From Anaspis maculata (taxonomy: Eukaryota > Arthropoda > Insecta > Coleoptera > Scraptiidae): DNA of 64,000 nt. The translations under genes and the position numbers were made by a program. Below are positions 32,201 to 43,840 of the stretch, piece by piece; positions within the stretch are counted from its first letter, which is position 1, and every line of letters starts with the position of its first letter. The stretch is taken from NCBI GenBank assembly GCA_949128115.1, contig OX421962.1:8464262-8528261 (forward strand). The letters run 5' to 3'. Under the pieces are notes generated by a model. The model made no database searches, had not been told where the DNA came from, and worked only from the letters and a program-made list of their open reading frames with translations.

Positions 32201-32838
32201 GTACTCACAAAGAAATGAGGAAGGGCCTAATTGCACCAGACTTGCGGGACGCTCGATGGATGCGATCGAGTGAGATACCTACTTACCTCACAGATTTTGA
32301 TTAGTGAAGTTGTAATATAAAAACTTGAATTTTGAACAGGGTTATTTCCAACAAACGGTAAAGAATGAGGATTCTCTGAATGATGCAATGGGTTTTTAGG
32401 GACGTAAGTAAGACGTGAGTACGTAGTACGGAGTGATCGAACAAAGTTCTCCTTTCAAGGAAGGGCCTTGATGTCCTCGCTTAATAGGTATGTTTTTTTC
32501 GCCAGATTTTCAGTAATCAAAGGCGACTTGAGGAGAAATTTACTCGATCACTCCTTAGTTTGGATTTGCTGAATGCTGAATGAAAAAAATGAACAGTGCT
32601 ACTTCAATTATTGTTTCATTATTATTATTAGCATTATTATTATCTTAAAAAAAATTTCGTCTGCGGCGCCATTCTGCTCGCTTCGCTCGCATGTTGAATT
32701 TGTCTTCTCACTATTTTTATTCAGGAATTCTCATGTCCCGATTTTGATTTTCAAAAATCTGACAACCCTAGGGAGGGGGAGTAAAGAATTGCAACCTAAA
32801 ATAGAGGGGATGAAATGATAAAACAGAAACACGTCAAT

Positions 32839-34475
32839 CCATTGGAAGCAAATACGTTATAATTCGACGTATCATATTACGTTGATACCATTTTGGCACA
32901 AAAAGTGTCGATCCGTGTCGATCACTGTTGAAGGGGGGTCGTAGGGGGCGAAGCTTTATTGCTATAGGTCGCGGGAACATAACCCTCACCCTGGCACCCG
33001 CTATGGCAACGTTGCAGGCACGCCGGCACAACGAAGCCGAGAACGAAGCGCCTCTTGCCCAGGTTCTTGCCCGCGTTTGCGCATTGGGGGGTGCCAAGGT
33101 AGCACAGTAGAGATTTGCTCGTTCTTACTCATTACTCAGCCAAATCTTGAGTTCAGCGCATTAATCAGCGACAATTCTTCGATAATTTATTCTTGTATTT
33201 ATTACAACCAAAGAAAATTAGATTACCAAGTTCTAGTAAAAATAACATCATATCATATACCCATCTTTAGGCAGCCATTTTTGTTTCCACGACCTATAGG
33301 TGGTTCATTTTGTTTTTCTGGCCATGTCGAACCGATAACCGATCACGACAAGTTTGGCATCTTCTCCGACTAAATTCAATCTACTGAACTCGAATCCGAT
33401 GTGTAAATTTGGATGAAAACAAGTTTGAAGAAGTGAACTTGAAACAACTTGTTTTTTTTTCTTTGACAATTTTGACGAGTTTTTTTTACTGTTAGAGGTG
33501 TTCATCTTTGGAAAATTTTCAGAGGTCATTAGATTGAAGTGTGTTCTTCACGAAAATCATCCAGTCGATGTATAATTTTGTTTCTCGAGTTTAAAGAATC
33601 GATTTGAGCCTTAGCCGGCCCGCCGGCCCGGCGCGTCGTCTACTATTGACCAGAGCACTACAGCATGCACCTTTAAATGAAAATAGCTTAAACTATTGAA
33701 GAAATAACAACTCATCTTTGAAAATTTGATGATCTGTGCAGAATTTAATTCCCTATAACATAGAGAAAACCACTATGAATCGCACTGCAGGGTTTTAAGT
33801 TATTTGAGGGAAGAGGTAGTAGTTCATAGGGTACGAATCTTGGCAAAATGTTATCCTCCTTCTCGAATAACTCAAATTCCTGCAGTGCGATTCACGGCGA
33901 TTTTGTTTATGTTATAGGGAATTCAGTTCTGCACAAATCCTCGAATTTTCAAAGATGAGTTATTAGTTTTCCAATAGTTTGAGCTACTTTCATTTAAAGG
34001 TGCATGTTGTAGTGTTCCGGGCCGGCTCAGGTTCAAATCGATTTTTTAAATTAGAGAAACAAAATTAAACATCGAGCAGATAATTTTTGTGGAGAATACA
34101 CTTCAATTCAATGGCCCCTGGAAATTTTTCAAAGAACACCTCCAACAGTAGAAAAAAAGTCAAAATTGTTGAAGAAAAAAACAAGTTTTTTCAAATTAAC
34201 TTGTTCAACCTTGTTTTCATCCAAATTAACACATCGGATTCGAGTTCAGGAGGTTGAATTTAGTCGGAAAAGATATCAAACTTGTGATCGGTTCTACATG
34301 GCCAGAAAAACAAAATGGACCACCTAGCAGAACTTGTCCCCCCCCACGACCTCCCTTCAACAGTGATCGACACTTTTTGTGCCAAAATGGTATCAACGGG
34401 ATATGATGCGTCGAATCATAACGTATTTGTTTCCAATGAATTGACGGGTCTCATCCCCTCCATTTTAAGTAGCAA
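32839..34475. mobile_element. Large foldback element, about 1.6 kb, with a nested insertion
   Basis: Outer arms: 32839-32940 (GCACAAAAAGTGTCGATC and CACTGTTGAAGGGGGG) match the reverse complement of 34345-34475. Inner arms: 33301-33830 match 33845-34320, including CATTTAAAGGTGCATG and CCCTATAACATA-type blocks. Symmetry fails at 32961-33300 because a separate element has inserted in the left arm. Centre about 33835. No transposase seen. Confidence 0.85.
32961..33300. mobile_element. MITE inserted in the left arm of the 32.8-34.5 kb foldback
   Basis: Ends are CTATAGGTCGCGGGAACATA on the left and, inverted, TTTTGTTTCCACGACCTATAG on the right, a terminal inverted repeat of about 20 bases. The 340 bases have no counterpart in the right arm, which shows the insertion is younger than the foldback. 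The interior includes a GC-rich stretch (32990-33095) with no recognised product. Confidence 0.6.
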
Positions 34476-34627
34476 TTTTTTATCCCCCCTCCAATAACTC
34501 AAAACCCCCGGGTGCGATTGTGGATATGTTGTAGAGCACTCAATTCTGAACAGAATATCAAATTTTCATGACGTCCATATTCATTCCGAAGTTTTGCCGA
34601 TTTTTTTACTATTTTTCCTGTATTATA

Positions 34628-34707
34628 TGGTGCTTTCCACCTAGACGGTACAAATACCACCAGACGGAACATGTTCTACGATTTGGTACACCTAGATGGA
34701 AAGGCTA
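34628..34707 (-). mobile_element. MITE family 1, 80-bp short copy
   Basis: GGTGCTTTCCACCTAGACGG at one end and CTAGATGGAAAGG at the other, reduced middle with GGAACATGTTCTACGATTTG. Same short form as 29545-29627 in inverse orientation. Confidence 0.7.
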
Positions 34708-34731
34708 CCGCTACCATAGTGCCACCATTGC

Positions 34732-34897
34732 GTGCTTTCCACCTAGCCTCAAGTTCGGTACACCTGCCATTTACGCATGTGCGGGTTCCAAACGGTGCTT
34801 TCCATCTACGTGTTTCTACTCGGTTCTGCGCCGTTCATTGGATCATCTAAAATTTTGTGCCACACCATGGAACATGTGCCGTCTGGTGGTATTCGTC
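34732..34897 (+). mobile_element. MITE family 1, copy truncated at the right end
   Basis: Starts CGTGCTTTCCACCTAGCCTC and runs through GCGGGTTCCAAACGGTGCTT to GTGCCGTCTGGTGGTATT, then stops; the last 25 bases of the element are missing. It is followed after 24 bases by an inverted full copy, so the two make a large palindrome. Confidence 0.8.
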
Positions 34898-34921
34898 AGG
34901 GGTAGGAAACTGGGATATGAA

Positions 34922-35112
34922 TGGGTGCTTTCCACCTAGACGGTACAAATACCACCAGACGGCACATGTTCCATGGTGTGGCACAAAATTTTACGTGATC
35001 CAATGAACGGCGCAGAACCGAGTAGAAACACGTAGATGGAAAGCACCGTTTGGAACCCGCACATGCGTAAATGGCAGGTGTACCGAACTTGAGGCTAGGT
35101 GAAAAGCACGCA
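34922..35112 (-). mobile_element. MITE family 1, full copy (191 bp)
   Basis: Ends TGGGTGCTTTCCACCTAG and CTAGGTGAAAAGCACGCA. Compared with the plus-oriented copies at 47197 and 58101 it is the same sequence inverted. Two copies of the TGCTTTCCATCTACGTG-type motif occur inside, one of which imitates the end. Confidence 0.85.
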
Positions 35113-35757
35113 TTGTTTACAGTTATACTGCGGTTCTGTCCCACAGGTATAGATGGCGACAGCAGCACCCAATTCGACATTCACCAGACATCAAAATTGA
35201 CATAATTGACAGTACAACACCTGACACCTTCAACTGACAGGAGAAAAACCGTTGAAAAATTCTTACTTATTTCTGTTTGGCGTCTGTTCTGTGTTTTTCG
35301 TCGGAAAATTTCAACATCCAAGTTTCCAGTGATTGTTTCGGACTCCAGTCCTTGTCAGGAATTGCTTGGATTAAGTTTGATTTCATTTTGAAGCATTTCT
35401 TTTAATTTAACCTCAAACATGGTAAGTTGCTTTACCTGCTTCTACATCGTATTTTGTTGGATTGATCTAGGTACTTCTCTCCTTCAGATGACTCTACAAC
35501 AGGATTTCGCGTGGAAACACCATCTTGATGAGGTGCTCGTGTGCTTATACCTAATTTCGCCGAGGTTGTCGAACAGAGCAAAACAGTGAACATTGCGGCT
35601 AACAACAAGCTAACTATCTGAGATTTTCTAAAACAAATTGGAAGAGAAGATAAATAATAAAGATTTTTTCAGAAGTGACGTCTCGAAATACTTATTGTTT
35701 ATTTCTGTATAATTTTCTGTTTGCCATACCTTAGAGTCCATCAGTAACAATATGAGT
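35113..35757. other. Unassigned DNA
   Basis: No supported gene. A leader-like stretch with AACATG followed by a GTAAGT-type donor near 35420 (CTCAAACATGGTAAGTTGC) could be an isolated exon end, but no downstream exon is recognisable. Confidence 0.3.
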
Positions 35758-35881
35758 ACCGTATGATCAAAAACCTTCCTGCTCAAGGCAGGCTGTGGTC
35801 TTGGTCATTGACAGGCAAACGAGGCTGATTTTGGCCAGGCCACAGCCTGCCTTGAGTAAGAAAGTTTTTGATCATATGGTA
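35758..35881. mobile_element. Hairpin element with AGGCTGTG core, copy 2
   Basis: Left arm TACCGTATGATCAAAAACCT then GGCAGGCTGTGG; right arm CCACAGCCTGCCTTGAGTAA then TTTTTGATCATATGGTA. Arms pair over about 42 bases. The left-arm start is shared with the half copy at 55487. Confidence 0.85.
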
Positions 35882-36224
35882 TTTTCTGAATAAATTACAA
35901 ACTAAAAAGTTCTTGTGAAAAGCTCACTTGTAAAAATTATGTGTGAAGGGTAGACAACAGTAAATTTTCTCAAATGATTTTGCAATATTATTCGAGAAAA
36001 ATACTGTGAAATACCTTTCATGCATGATTTTTGCACTTGGGCTTGAAAAAAGTATAAAGAACAAAAATACAGGGATTTCATATTTCCCCGCCACAATTTT
36101 GTACAGATTTCTTCCAAGATATCACAATACAATGCGAATCATACTGTCACATTTCGGTAGATGGCGCTCTAATTCATACACGCCTGCTGTATGGAGAGTG
36201 GCCTATCTATTTAGGCTTGTCTAT

Positions 36225-36256
36225 GGTATTTGTACCGTCTAGGTGGAAAGCACCCA
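36225..36256 (+). mobile_element. MITE family 1, solo right end
   Basis: Only the last 32 bases are present: GGTATTTGTACCGTCTAGGT followed by GGAAAGCACCCA. The rest of the element is missing to the left. Confidence 0.6.
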
Positions 36257-36954
36257 TTGAGCATCAAATGCTGCAGCTATTTTTGTTGCAGAGTTCTGAT
36301 TGGAACTGACACCTGTCATTGCTGTCAATGACCAACATATGACCAATGAGAACTCAGCTGCTAAAGAAGGCCGGCAAGTTCATTCTAACTTTTTCCGACC
36401 AATTTTATCCGAAAGTACATCATGTGAGAACATTCCAGCCAAAAGTTCTCCAAAATTCTCTTGGCGAAACATCCTCAAAAGGCCTCTTGAAGACGACCAG
36501 AAATCAAATTCATCGTAAACTATGATAGATAGGAGAAAGTTTTCAGGCACGAAGTTTTAGGGGATAAAATTATCTACAAAAATGTCTGTAGTGGCATAGA
36601 ACTTCCTTCTTTATTTTAGCCGTCAGAGCGTCTCAAAGTTGAACGACATGAATTGCTATTTCGGTTTCGTGCGGGTTTTGACACAGAGTTACACCATATG
36701 AAGCTGACACGGTGCCCGTTATAATTGTGATACACTTTTTTGCTGTGGTCATAAATAAGGTCCCAACAAAGTTTTCCAGAAAAAAAGCTACTTGAAAATT
36801 CGTGGAGGAACGCGAGGTGGCGGTCCCAAAGATGGACACTTTCGATCTCTTGGAATCGTTTGTATATCGGCTTGCAATGTTCACACCACGGTTTCTTGAT
36901 TGAATGGAATCTAAGCTAAATACCACCTCACACCTCACCGAAAATATGAAATTA

Positions 36955-37305
36955 ATAATATAATGGAGTATTATACTAAAAAAAATTTTTGATTGAAATG
37001 GAAACTAGATTGAAAAATAATTGACCCGTGTTTTTTTATTGAGTCAAAACTCGTATCGTTTGGGCGCAATAAATAAATAAATAACATCAACTAGTTCTGA
37101 CGTCACAGCGAGTCGCCGCCTATACTGCCTGTGTAAATGACGTCAGAAATAGGCAGAATATAGGAATTTCGTTTATTTATTGCGGCCAAACGATACGATT
37201 TATGGCAACATAAAAAAATACGGGTCAGCTTTTTTTCAATATAGTTTCCGATTCCATCGAAAACAAAATATTTTTAGAAAAGTATAATACTCTATTATAG
37301 ATAAT
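36955..37305. mobile_element. Foldback element, about 350 bp
   Basis: Left end TATAATGGAGTATTATACTA pairs with TAGTATAATACTCTATTATA-like sequence on the right. Further inward, TATCGTTTGGGCGCAATAAA pairs with TTATTGCGGCCAAACGATA, and CTGACGTCA with TGACGTCAG near the centre (37110-37145). Arms of about 160 bases. Confidence 0.8.
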
Positions 37306-38500
37306 AATTAAGGACAATGATAGCCCAATACTCCAGACCATTCAACAATTTGACATTGACATTTTGGGGGAAAATTGATTGCCACGTTTATTCATGCGCT
37401 ACTGCGCAAGCTCATAGGCTTATTACGATTTGCAGTGTGTCACCCCCAAATTCGCAATCGTCATTTAACGTTAATAATCATTACACTTAATTATCATCAA
37501 GGTGCAGTCTGTCAATGGTAGTTTAGTGACGATGAGAAGCCTCTGGTGGCAAATATGGTGAACCCGCTTGTGTACTACTCACGGCTTCACGTATATTATG
37601 TTGCCTAGATTACGGCGTTTTTAACGTTTGATGAGAATCCCAAATTCTAGCCGGAAATGAATACTTTACCAAAAAAATCTAGATTTTTTGCATGAAATCG
37701 TTTTTAACTTCGTCTTGCTACTCATCCACTGGACTTTTTTTTTTTAAGTGCACATAATGATGCACCATGAAAAATTTGGAGTATTTTTTATTATTATTTT
37801 TTTTTTTGCCATTCATGATGGTCGCTATTCTGTCCCCTTAAACTCGACTTTTACTTTGAAATTAGAAAAAAAAGCGAAGAGAATGACTAGATCCAACTTT
37901 TATCTTTCAATAGAGACCAAAATCATCAAAATCTGATCCGAAATAAGGCTAAACGGCTGGAGGCCGCAACATGCTTTCGTGTGCGTTTTAGTGAAACTCA
38001 ACCCGGGCCCTTGATATAAAATAATTTGCAGAATATCGCCCAAATAGAGGGATGTTCCCATCCACTGCCGCACGCAAGGGCGCATGTTCAGATCACCCAC
38101 CTAACCGGTGACCTGCTGGGATTCGCCGACTGTCGACTGCTGACTCTGTCAAAAATCCTCGGACAAATGGCAAGACTGGAGTTTAGTTTGAGCAAATCTC
38201 AGCAGATGGCGCTTGTGTCGACACAAACGCATCGCGTCGCGAGCCTCTGATCGCGAGTCACTGAAACAAGAAACAACCACCGAACGCACAATGCTTGTTT
38301 GCTCCCACACAAGCCTTTGATTTCTTGCATTCTATTATGTTCAAACTTTCCTTGCCACTTTATCGCTAAACCACTAACCTGACTAGCCTAACATTTTCTT
38401 ATTAAATGTGTTTAACGTTTTTGTCCAAGGATTTCGCCGTCAACTGTCAAGCTGCGGCTGCCGTCTGTCAAAAAACCAGCGCATGCTTCCCTCACATGAA
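37306..38500. other. Unassigned DNA
   Basis: No gene supported. Contains TGACATTGACATTTTGG and related CTGTCAA words often found around insect transposon ends, and a TCAGCAGATGGCGC-type word near 38200. Nothing else recognisable. Confidence 0.4.
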
Positions 38501-38502
38501 GT

Positions 38503-39445
38503 AGGGGAAAACCCACCGATGATGGCATGGTGCCGATGATGGCATACTGTCAATATTTTTTGTGCATTTGAATTCATCGGCCGAATGACCTCTTTGGTAG
38601 GCACCCATTACTTATCACCAAGTTATGACATACAGACTTGTGTGATAGGCAGACCTATTGAACGATCTATGTGAAAATATATATAGATTTTGGTAAACCT
38701 TGATGTAATTTCCAGAAAAAGTAAACGTTCAATTACATTCTTGATAAGCTGAATTGTGGTGTCTCCTTTCGCATATACAATCGATATACTATAGTGTAAT
38801 TTAATTTTAGTTCCATTTTAGTCTATATTCTCACTTAAAAAAAAATCAAGCTGATTTTATGGAAATGTCCAAATTTCATATGATGGCATACCTCAGCCGT
38901 TCCTTTGATGGCATAGGTGTGATGTCATCAGACATGAGTCCTTGACTACTTGGAAAATTGGAACGGTTTGTCCTTGACTTTTCAAGATGTCCCTTCGCGG
39001 TATTATGTCAGAAATTTCCATTTGAAAACTCTCTGGGTGAAGTTTTTTCAAAATTACTTGTTTTCAGAAAAAAATTCCAGCCGTTTTTTTCTTATATCCT
39101 TTTTTGCTCCTACCTCGGCTCCTACCATCGATTTCCACTCTCTTATTATAAAATTGTCAATTGAACCCGTTTGTATTAATTCAAAAGTAGAAACACCTCA
39201 AAATGACTCAATTTTTTTACGATATGCCATCATAGGAAGGATAGTGCCTATGATGGAATACTTTCGATTTTTTTATTAATTTTTTTTACGAAAAACTACA
39301 AAATTAAGTCAAATTTCTAATTCACTTTCAAAATATATCTATTATTGTTCATTGAAATAGCTTATGCAATTGGTAATGAAGCTAAGGATAAAGTGATGAC
39401 CGAGCTTCATAATTAAGTATGCCATCATCGGCGGGTTTCCCTTAG
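38503..39445. mobile_element. Element with GATGGCAT words and inverted ends, about 0.94 kb
   Basis: The left end GGGGAAAACCCACCGATGATGGCAT is matched, inverted, by ATGCCATCATCGGCGGGTTTCCC near 39418-39441. GATGGCAT or its complement recurs inside at about 38536, 38883, 38910 and 39222. Interior AT-rich, with a short ORF (38950-39279) that is hydrophobic and not recognised. Confidence 0.7.
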
Positions 39446-39527
39446 CTGTAAGGGCCGGCAGCGAAATTTTTGTTTTGCGTTCATCCGGTAGATGGCGCCA
39501 GTACCTAACTGGGCTAGGAACCCTCAT

Positions 39528-39687
39528 TGGGCGTTTTCCATTTACCGACACAAGTCGACTTGTGTCGACACAAATCGACACAAATGAGTTCTATTTGATC
39601 TGTGTTCCTTTGTGTCATCGACACAAGCTAACACAAGCTGACACAAACCGACACAAATGGAAAATATTTCAAATGGAAAGCGCCCAT
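39528..39687 (+). mobile_element. MITE family 2 (GACACAA-rich), copy 2
   Basis: TGGGCGTTTTCCATTTACCG at the left, AAATGGAAAGCGCCCA at the right; interior ACACAAGTCGACTTGTGT palindrome and repeated GACACAA words. Best preserved copy in the window. Confidence 0.85.
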
Positions 39688-39725
39688 TATCACGCAACCG
39701 GTCGGCCGCCGTAAGAGAACCGCAT

Positions 39726-39887
39726 TGGGCGCTTTCCATTTACAACACTTTGTGTCGGTTTGTGTTAACAGAAGTCGGCTTGTGTTAGCTTGTGTCAATG
39801 ACACACAGTAACACCGATCAAATGGAACGCATTTGTGCCGATTTGTGTCGACACAAGTCGACTTGTGTCGGTAATTGGAAGCGCCCA
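39726..39887 (-). mobile_element. MITE family 2 (GACACAA-rich), copy 3
   Basis: Inverted relative to copy 2, only 38 bases away from it: TGGGCGCTTTCCATTTACAA at the left and ACTTGTGTCGGTAATTGGAA then GCGCCCA at the right. The pair thus forms a large palindrome. Confidence 0.85.
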
Positions 39888-40419
39888 TTCTGGCCGACCG
39901 TTTGTTTACTGACCGGCCTCACGAAGTCAGGCACTGACAGCTGTCGACCTCACGGAACGCCATAGGCGCCCGTCCCAACGGGTTCTAGCTGTCAAGAGCG
40001 TGTTTATTTTGGATTTAGGTGTACAAATTCAGGTGCGGGGTCGATATGATTTGCCCGATGAGTTTCAAAACACGTCTTTTATGCCGCCAGATGAAATTCA
40101 ATTTTCATGTATGTTGAGTTGCGGACATCAAACAACAGCACCGGACCCCGCAAATTTCTTTTTTGCTCCGATCATGGTAAATTTTGACACATAGCTGAAT
40201 TTTAGCAGACCCTCCCATCGGCCCTTAGCGAGACCCTTAGCAACGGATGAATGCGTAACCCTTGTACAGCCAAAGCTGTCGATAATCTTGTTTTACCAGG
40301 ATATTTTTTAATTCATTAAAGAAAATGTTATGCTAGACAATACCTATGGTTTGTTTTAAATATAAATAATAAAAATGTGAATCAATGTAATTTTTTTTAT
40401 CTGCTGAATTTGTTTTAAC
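39888..40419. other. Unassigned DNA
   Basis: No supported gene. One ORF (40000-40194, 64 codons) has no recognisable features. Confidence 0.4.
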
Positions 40420-40770
40420 CATTAAGGACGGAGTCATATTGGTAAAATAAGCGTTGCGAAATCAATCCGTGTGGGTTTATTCCTTGATGGATTCTTACCA
40501 TTTAGGTCTCTTTCGAAAGCTACAAGGATGTACCTACTTTGGTTTGAGCCCATTGGCATTTCCAATATCAAAAAATAATTTTCTCAAACGTCAAAATTCG
40601 AATTTTTTTCTTGGATTTTGGAAATGCCAATGGGCTCAAACCAAAGTACATACTTGTAGCTTTCGAAAGAGACCAAAATGGTCAGAATCCGTCAAGGAAT
40701 AAATCGAGGAATAAACCCACACGGATTGAATCCGCAACGCTTATTTCACCAATATGACTCCGTCCTTAAG
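40420..40770. mobile_element. Foldback element, about 350 bp, long arms
   Basis: Left arm (40420-40570) begins TTAAGGACGGAGTCATATTG and contains TTTGAGCCCATTGGCATTTC; the right arm (40617-40770) has the exact reverse complements of both. Arms are about 150 bases with few mismatches around a 45-base centre. Such a transcript would form a long double-stranded hairpin. Confidence 0.88.
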
Positions 40771-41099
40771 TCTATGGTCCTTAACCTGAAATCTATGGAG
40801 GGGGTAGTTAAATTCATGACTATTGTGTGCTGAAAATGCATTATTGTAGGCAACCAAATATACACATGTGATTTACGTGGAGTAACTGAAAATCTGGTGT
40901 TTCTTTCGTGAATCTGATGCTATTTTCATTCGGCTCTGGTTCTTTGAAAAAATGTCACCTTACATAACGCCTGGTGCCTGGTGCACTGACTGTTCTCTGC
41001 TACATTCAACATTCAATCGTACCTATCTGACCCAACCAGGAAACGTATTCTTGTTCTTCGTGTTGCTGACATCACTTCCGATATGTTGTAGCTCTTGAT

Positions 41100-42691
41100 C
41101 ATCACAAAATGTAAGTTGCTGATGATGAATGCGTTAAACATAAACAGTTCCCATCGAAGTCCTACTTCTGTACTATTTCAGGTTAGAATTACCCGAAACA
41201 GCTGATGCCTACAACTACTGTTCGCAGTGTTCACATCGGACTGAGTCCGCCTTTCAACTCACCCATCATGTCCAGAGGAATCACAAAAATGTTTATGCAG
41301 CCGAACTGTACCATGCCATTGTCGAACCACAACAGTTTTCTTGCATCTGCTGCGAATACAACAGCTACTATCAGTTCGAATTGTACGAACATTGCAAACA
41401 AATACATAATCTAGGGACGACCGAAAACAACGAAGATGGAACGTTCCGCGAAGAAATTGCTGGATATCTGTGTGGTTACTGCAGATACGAGTCGGATTCG
41501 AGTTTATTTCTTGTGAAACATCTGGATTCATGTGGAAATGAACTTGCAAGGAGACCACAACAAACCACAGGAGAGGCCGAAGACATGGAGTCGCCAGATT
41601 TGGATAGAGCTGCTGCAACAAGAACCGTCAGAGATATGGGAGTGATTGAATTGAACATTTCGACGCGTAATTCTAGTGAAAAAATCGACGAGTTCAAATG
41701 CAACCATTGTTCGTACCGGACTAAACGAAAGTCAACTCTGAAAGACCACATCAGGAATAGACATACTGCAATTGAAGATATCAATTGGTTTCAGTGCAAT
41801 CATTGTTTGTACCGAGCTAAACAAAAGTCAGCAATGAAAATGCATCACATAACTAAACATTCTACTGATCAAGAAATTCACTGGTTCCAGTGCAATCATT
41901 GTTCGTACCGATCTAAACGAAAGGGAAACTTGAAAAGACACATGTTAAAACATGCTGCGAATGAAGAAATCAACTGGTTTCAGTGCGACCAGTGTACGTA
42001 CCAAGGTAAACGAAAGTCAGCCTTGAAAATGCACCATATGACTAAACATTCAACTGATCAAGAAATCAACTGGTTCCAGTGCAACCATTGTTCGTACCGA
42101 GCTAAACTAAAGTCAACTTTTGAATATCACAACAAGGCCAGACATGCTACTGATGAAGAAATCACCTGGTTCAAGTGCAAGCAGTGCTCTTACAAAACCA
42201 AGCAGAAGTCGTATTTGAAAGTGCACGTCATGTTGAAACATATTACGAATGAAGAAGTCAACTGGTTCCAGTGCAATCATTGTCCATATCGAGCTAGAAG
42301 AAAGACATATTTGAAAACACACATGAGGACACATGGTGCAAATGAAGAAATCAACTGGTTCCAGTGCAACCATTGCTCGTACCGAGCTAAACGAAAGTCA
42401 GCTTTGGAAGATCACAACAAGGTCAGACATGTTTCTGATGAAGAAGTTAACTGGTTCCAGTGTAATCATTGTTCGTACCGAGCTAAAGAAAAGTCAAATT
42501 TGAAAAAGCACATGTTGAAACATGCTTCGAATGAAGAAATCGACTGGTTTCAGTGCAACCAGTGTTTGTACCGAGCTAAACGAAAGTCATCCTTGAAACT
42601 ACACTGTATGACTAAACATTCCACTGATCAAGAATCAACTGATTCCAATGCAACCATTGCCCGTACCGAGCTAAACAAACGTCCAATTTGA
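41100..42691 (+). CDS. C2H2 zinc-finger protein A, 503 residues, two exons, initiator codon split by the intron
   Basis: Exon 1 ends ACAAAAT at 41110; a 71-base intron (GTAAGT...TATTTCAG) follows; exon 2 starts with G at 41182, so AT|G forms the initiator and the protein begins MLELPETADA. Exon 2 alone has no ATG in this frame near its start, and an in-frame TGA lies upstream in exon 1. Three N-terminal fingers (the third is C2HC: CGYCRYESDSSLFLVKH...C), an acidic linker with MESPDLD, then ten array fingers FQCNHCSYRAKRKSxLKxH with C-X2-C-X12-H-X3-4-H spacing. The 10-residue linker (DEEINWFQ-like) replaces the usual TGEKP. Likely nuclear and DNA-binding, target unknown. The eleventh array finger is destroyed by a one-base deletion near 42632 plus a TGG-to-TGA change, so the frame ends at 42691 with 16 off-frame residues; the finger's remains run to about 42725. 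Confidence 0.82.
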
Positions 42692-42765
42692 AAGCGCACA
42701 TGTTGGAACATGCTGCGAATCAAGAATAATTCAACTGGTTCCAGTGTAACCAGTGTTCGTACTGA

Positions 42766-43558
42766 ACTAAAATCATAAAGTGGGTACCTACTGTCAGGAG
42801 CACTATATTACATACATCAAAAATTTTGTAACTCCAAAAAATGTGACATGGCCATGAAGGAGCCCTCATGTAGTACATTCACCATGAAGCCAGGAACCAA
42901 GCCTTTTATTCTGTTAGGCCATAACTGCAATTAATAAGCAAGACCTTGTCGCTTTTTTTGTAATGACAAAAATTTTGATATAGGTACTTATACAGTATTT
43001 TGCTCCTGACGGTACGGTTGCGGCCAAAATAAAGTGGACGACAATGTCAACGAGTTGGCGTGCTGTCATGCGACGTTCAGGCCAGAATCCTGGGAAATCT
43101 GTCAACTGTCGTCCACTTTAAAAAGGCTGCAATAGTACCTACTTATTAGCGAGTCCCCGCGAAATAGTATTTCATGTTACTAGCGCCGAAAACCGGCCAT
43201 AGCATAACGAACGTGAATGCAGCTCGAGACCCTAGGTCAAGAGCGAGGTCAAGAGCTGCATGTAAGAGAGTTTGCTGGATTCAAGCACGGGCGAAAGGGG
43301 CGACCGCCCAGGGCCCCCTACATGTTGCCACAAATTTAGGGCCTCTACAAATTCCGCAGCAAAAATCCTAAAACCCTATATTGCAATTTGCAATTAGCAC
43401 GCAAAAATTATTTTGTTCAATTGTTCGATTCGTTTCATATTATTTTATAAGGAGAATTTATATGGTTTTATTTTTAATGTTTTTGTGCACTACTTATCTC
43501 TTGAATTAAATTATTACTTTATTGAGCTGCGCGATTCCTGGAATCTTTATTAGAGGTA
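42766..43558. other. Intergenic DNA between zinc-finger genes A and B, left part
   Basis: No gene supported. Around 43280-43400, GGGCGAAAGGGGCGACCGCC and CAGGGCCCCCTACATGTTG resemble the end region of hAT-type transposons, but no transposase is present. Confidence 0.35.
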
Positions 43559-43840
43559 TTGTAGCGCGAGTGTAGTGTTTGTGGTTTCGCCGCCTGTTCG
43601 GTTAGAGTCGGGTGTGTCGCGAGCGCTCCAGCCAAAGTAGTGGTACTAGACTCTTCGCGTGACCCTGCGGCGTTTTGCCAGAGCTCCACTCCATTATTGC
43701 TTTTCTTTGTTTGTGCCTATACTTAATAATTATGAGTAATTGTACCAACAGTACCTAGTTAGTAGTGAGTAGTGATTAAAATACATGAAACAACTGCAAG
43801 TGTTCGCAAATCCGTCCTTTCCACACAACAAAAGCTCTTA
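43559..43840 (+). mobile_element. Possible solo LTR, about 282 bp
   Basis: The block starts TGTAGCGCGAGTGTAGTG and ends AAAAGCTCTTACA, giving the TGTA...TACA ends common in LTRs. It is GC-rich at its start with a TTAATAATTATGAG stretch in the middle. No target duplication was found and there is no TGG primer site right after it, so this is tentative. Confidence 0.25.

Noticed and set aside
34628..35112. A single complex element
   Set aside because: It resolves into three separate MITE family 1 copies in different orientations.
41205..41414. Plus-strand ORF starting at an ATG inside zinc-finger gene A
   Set aside because: Out of frame with the finger reading, which has clear C2H2 motifs.
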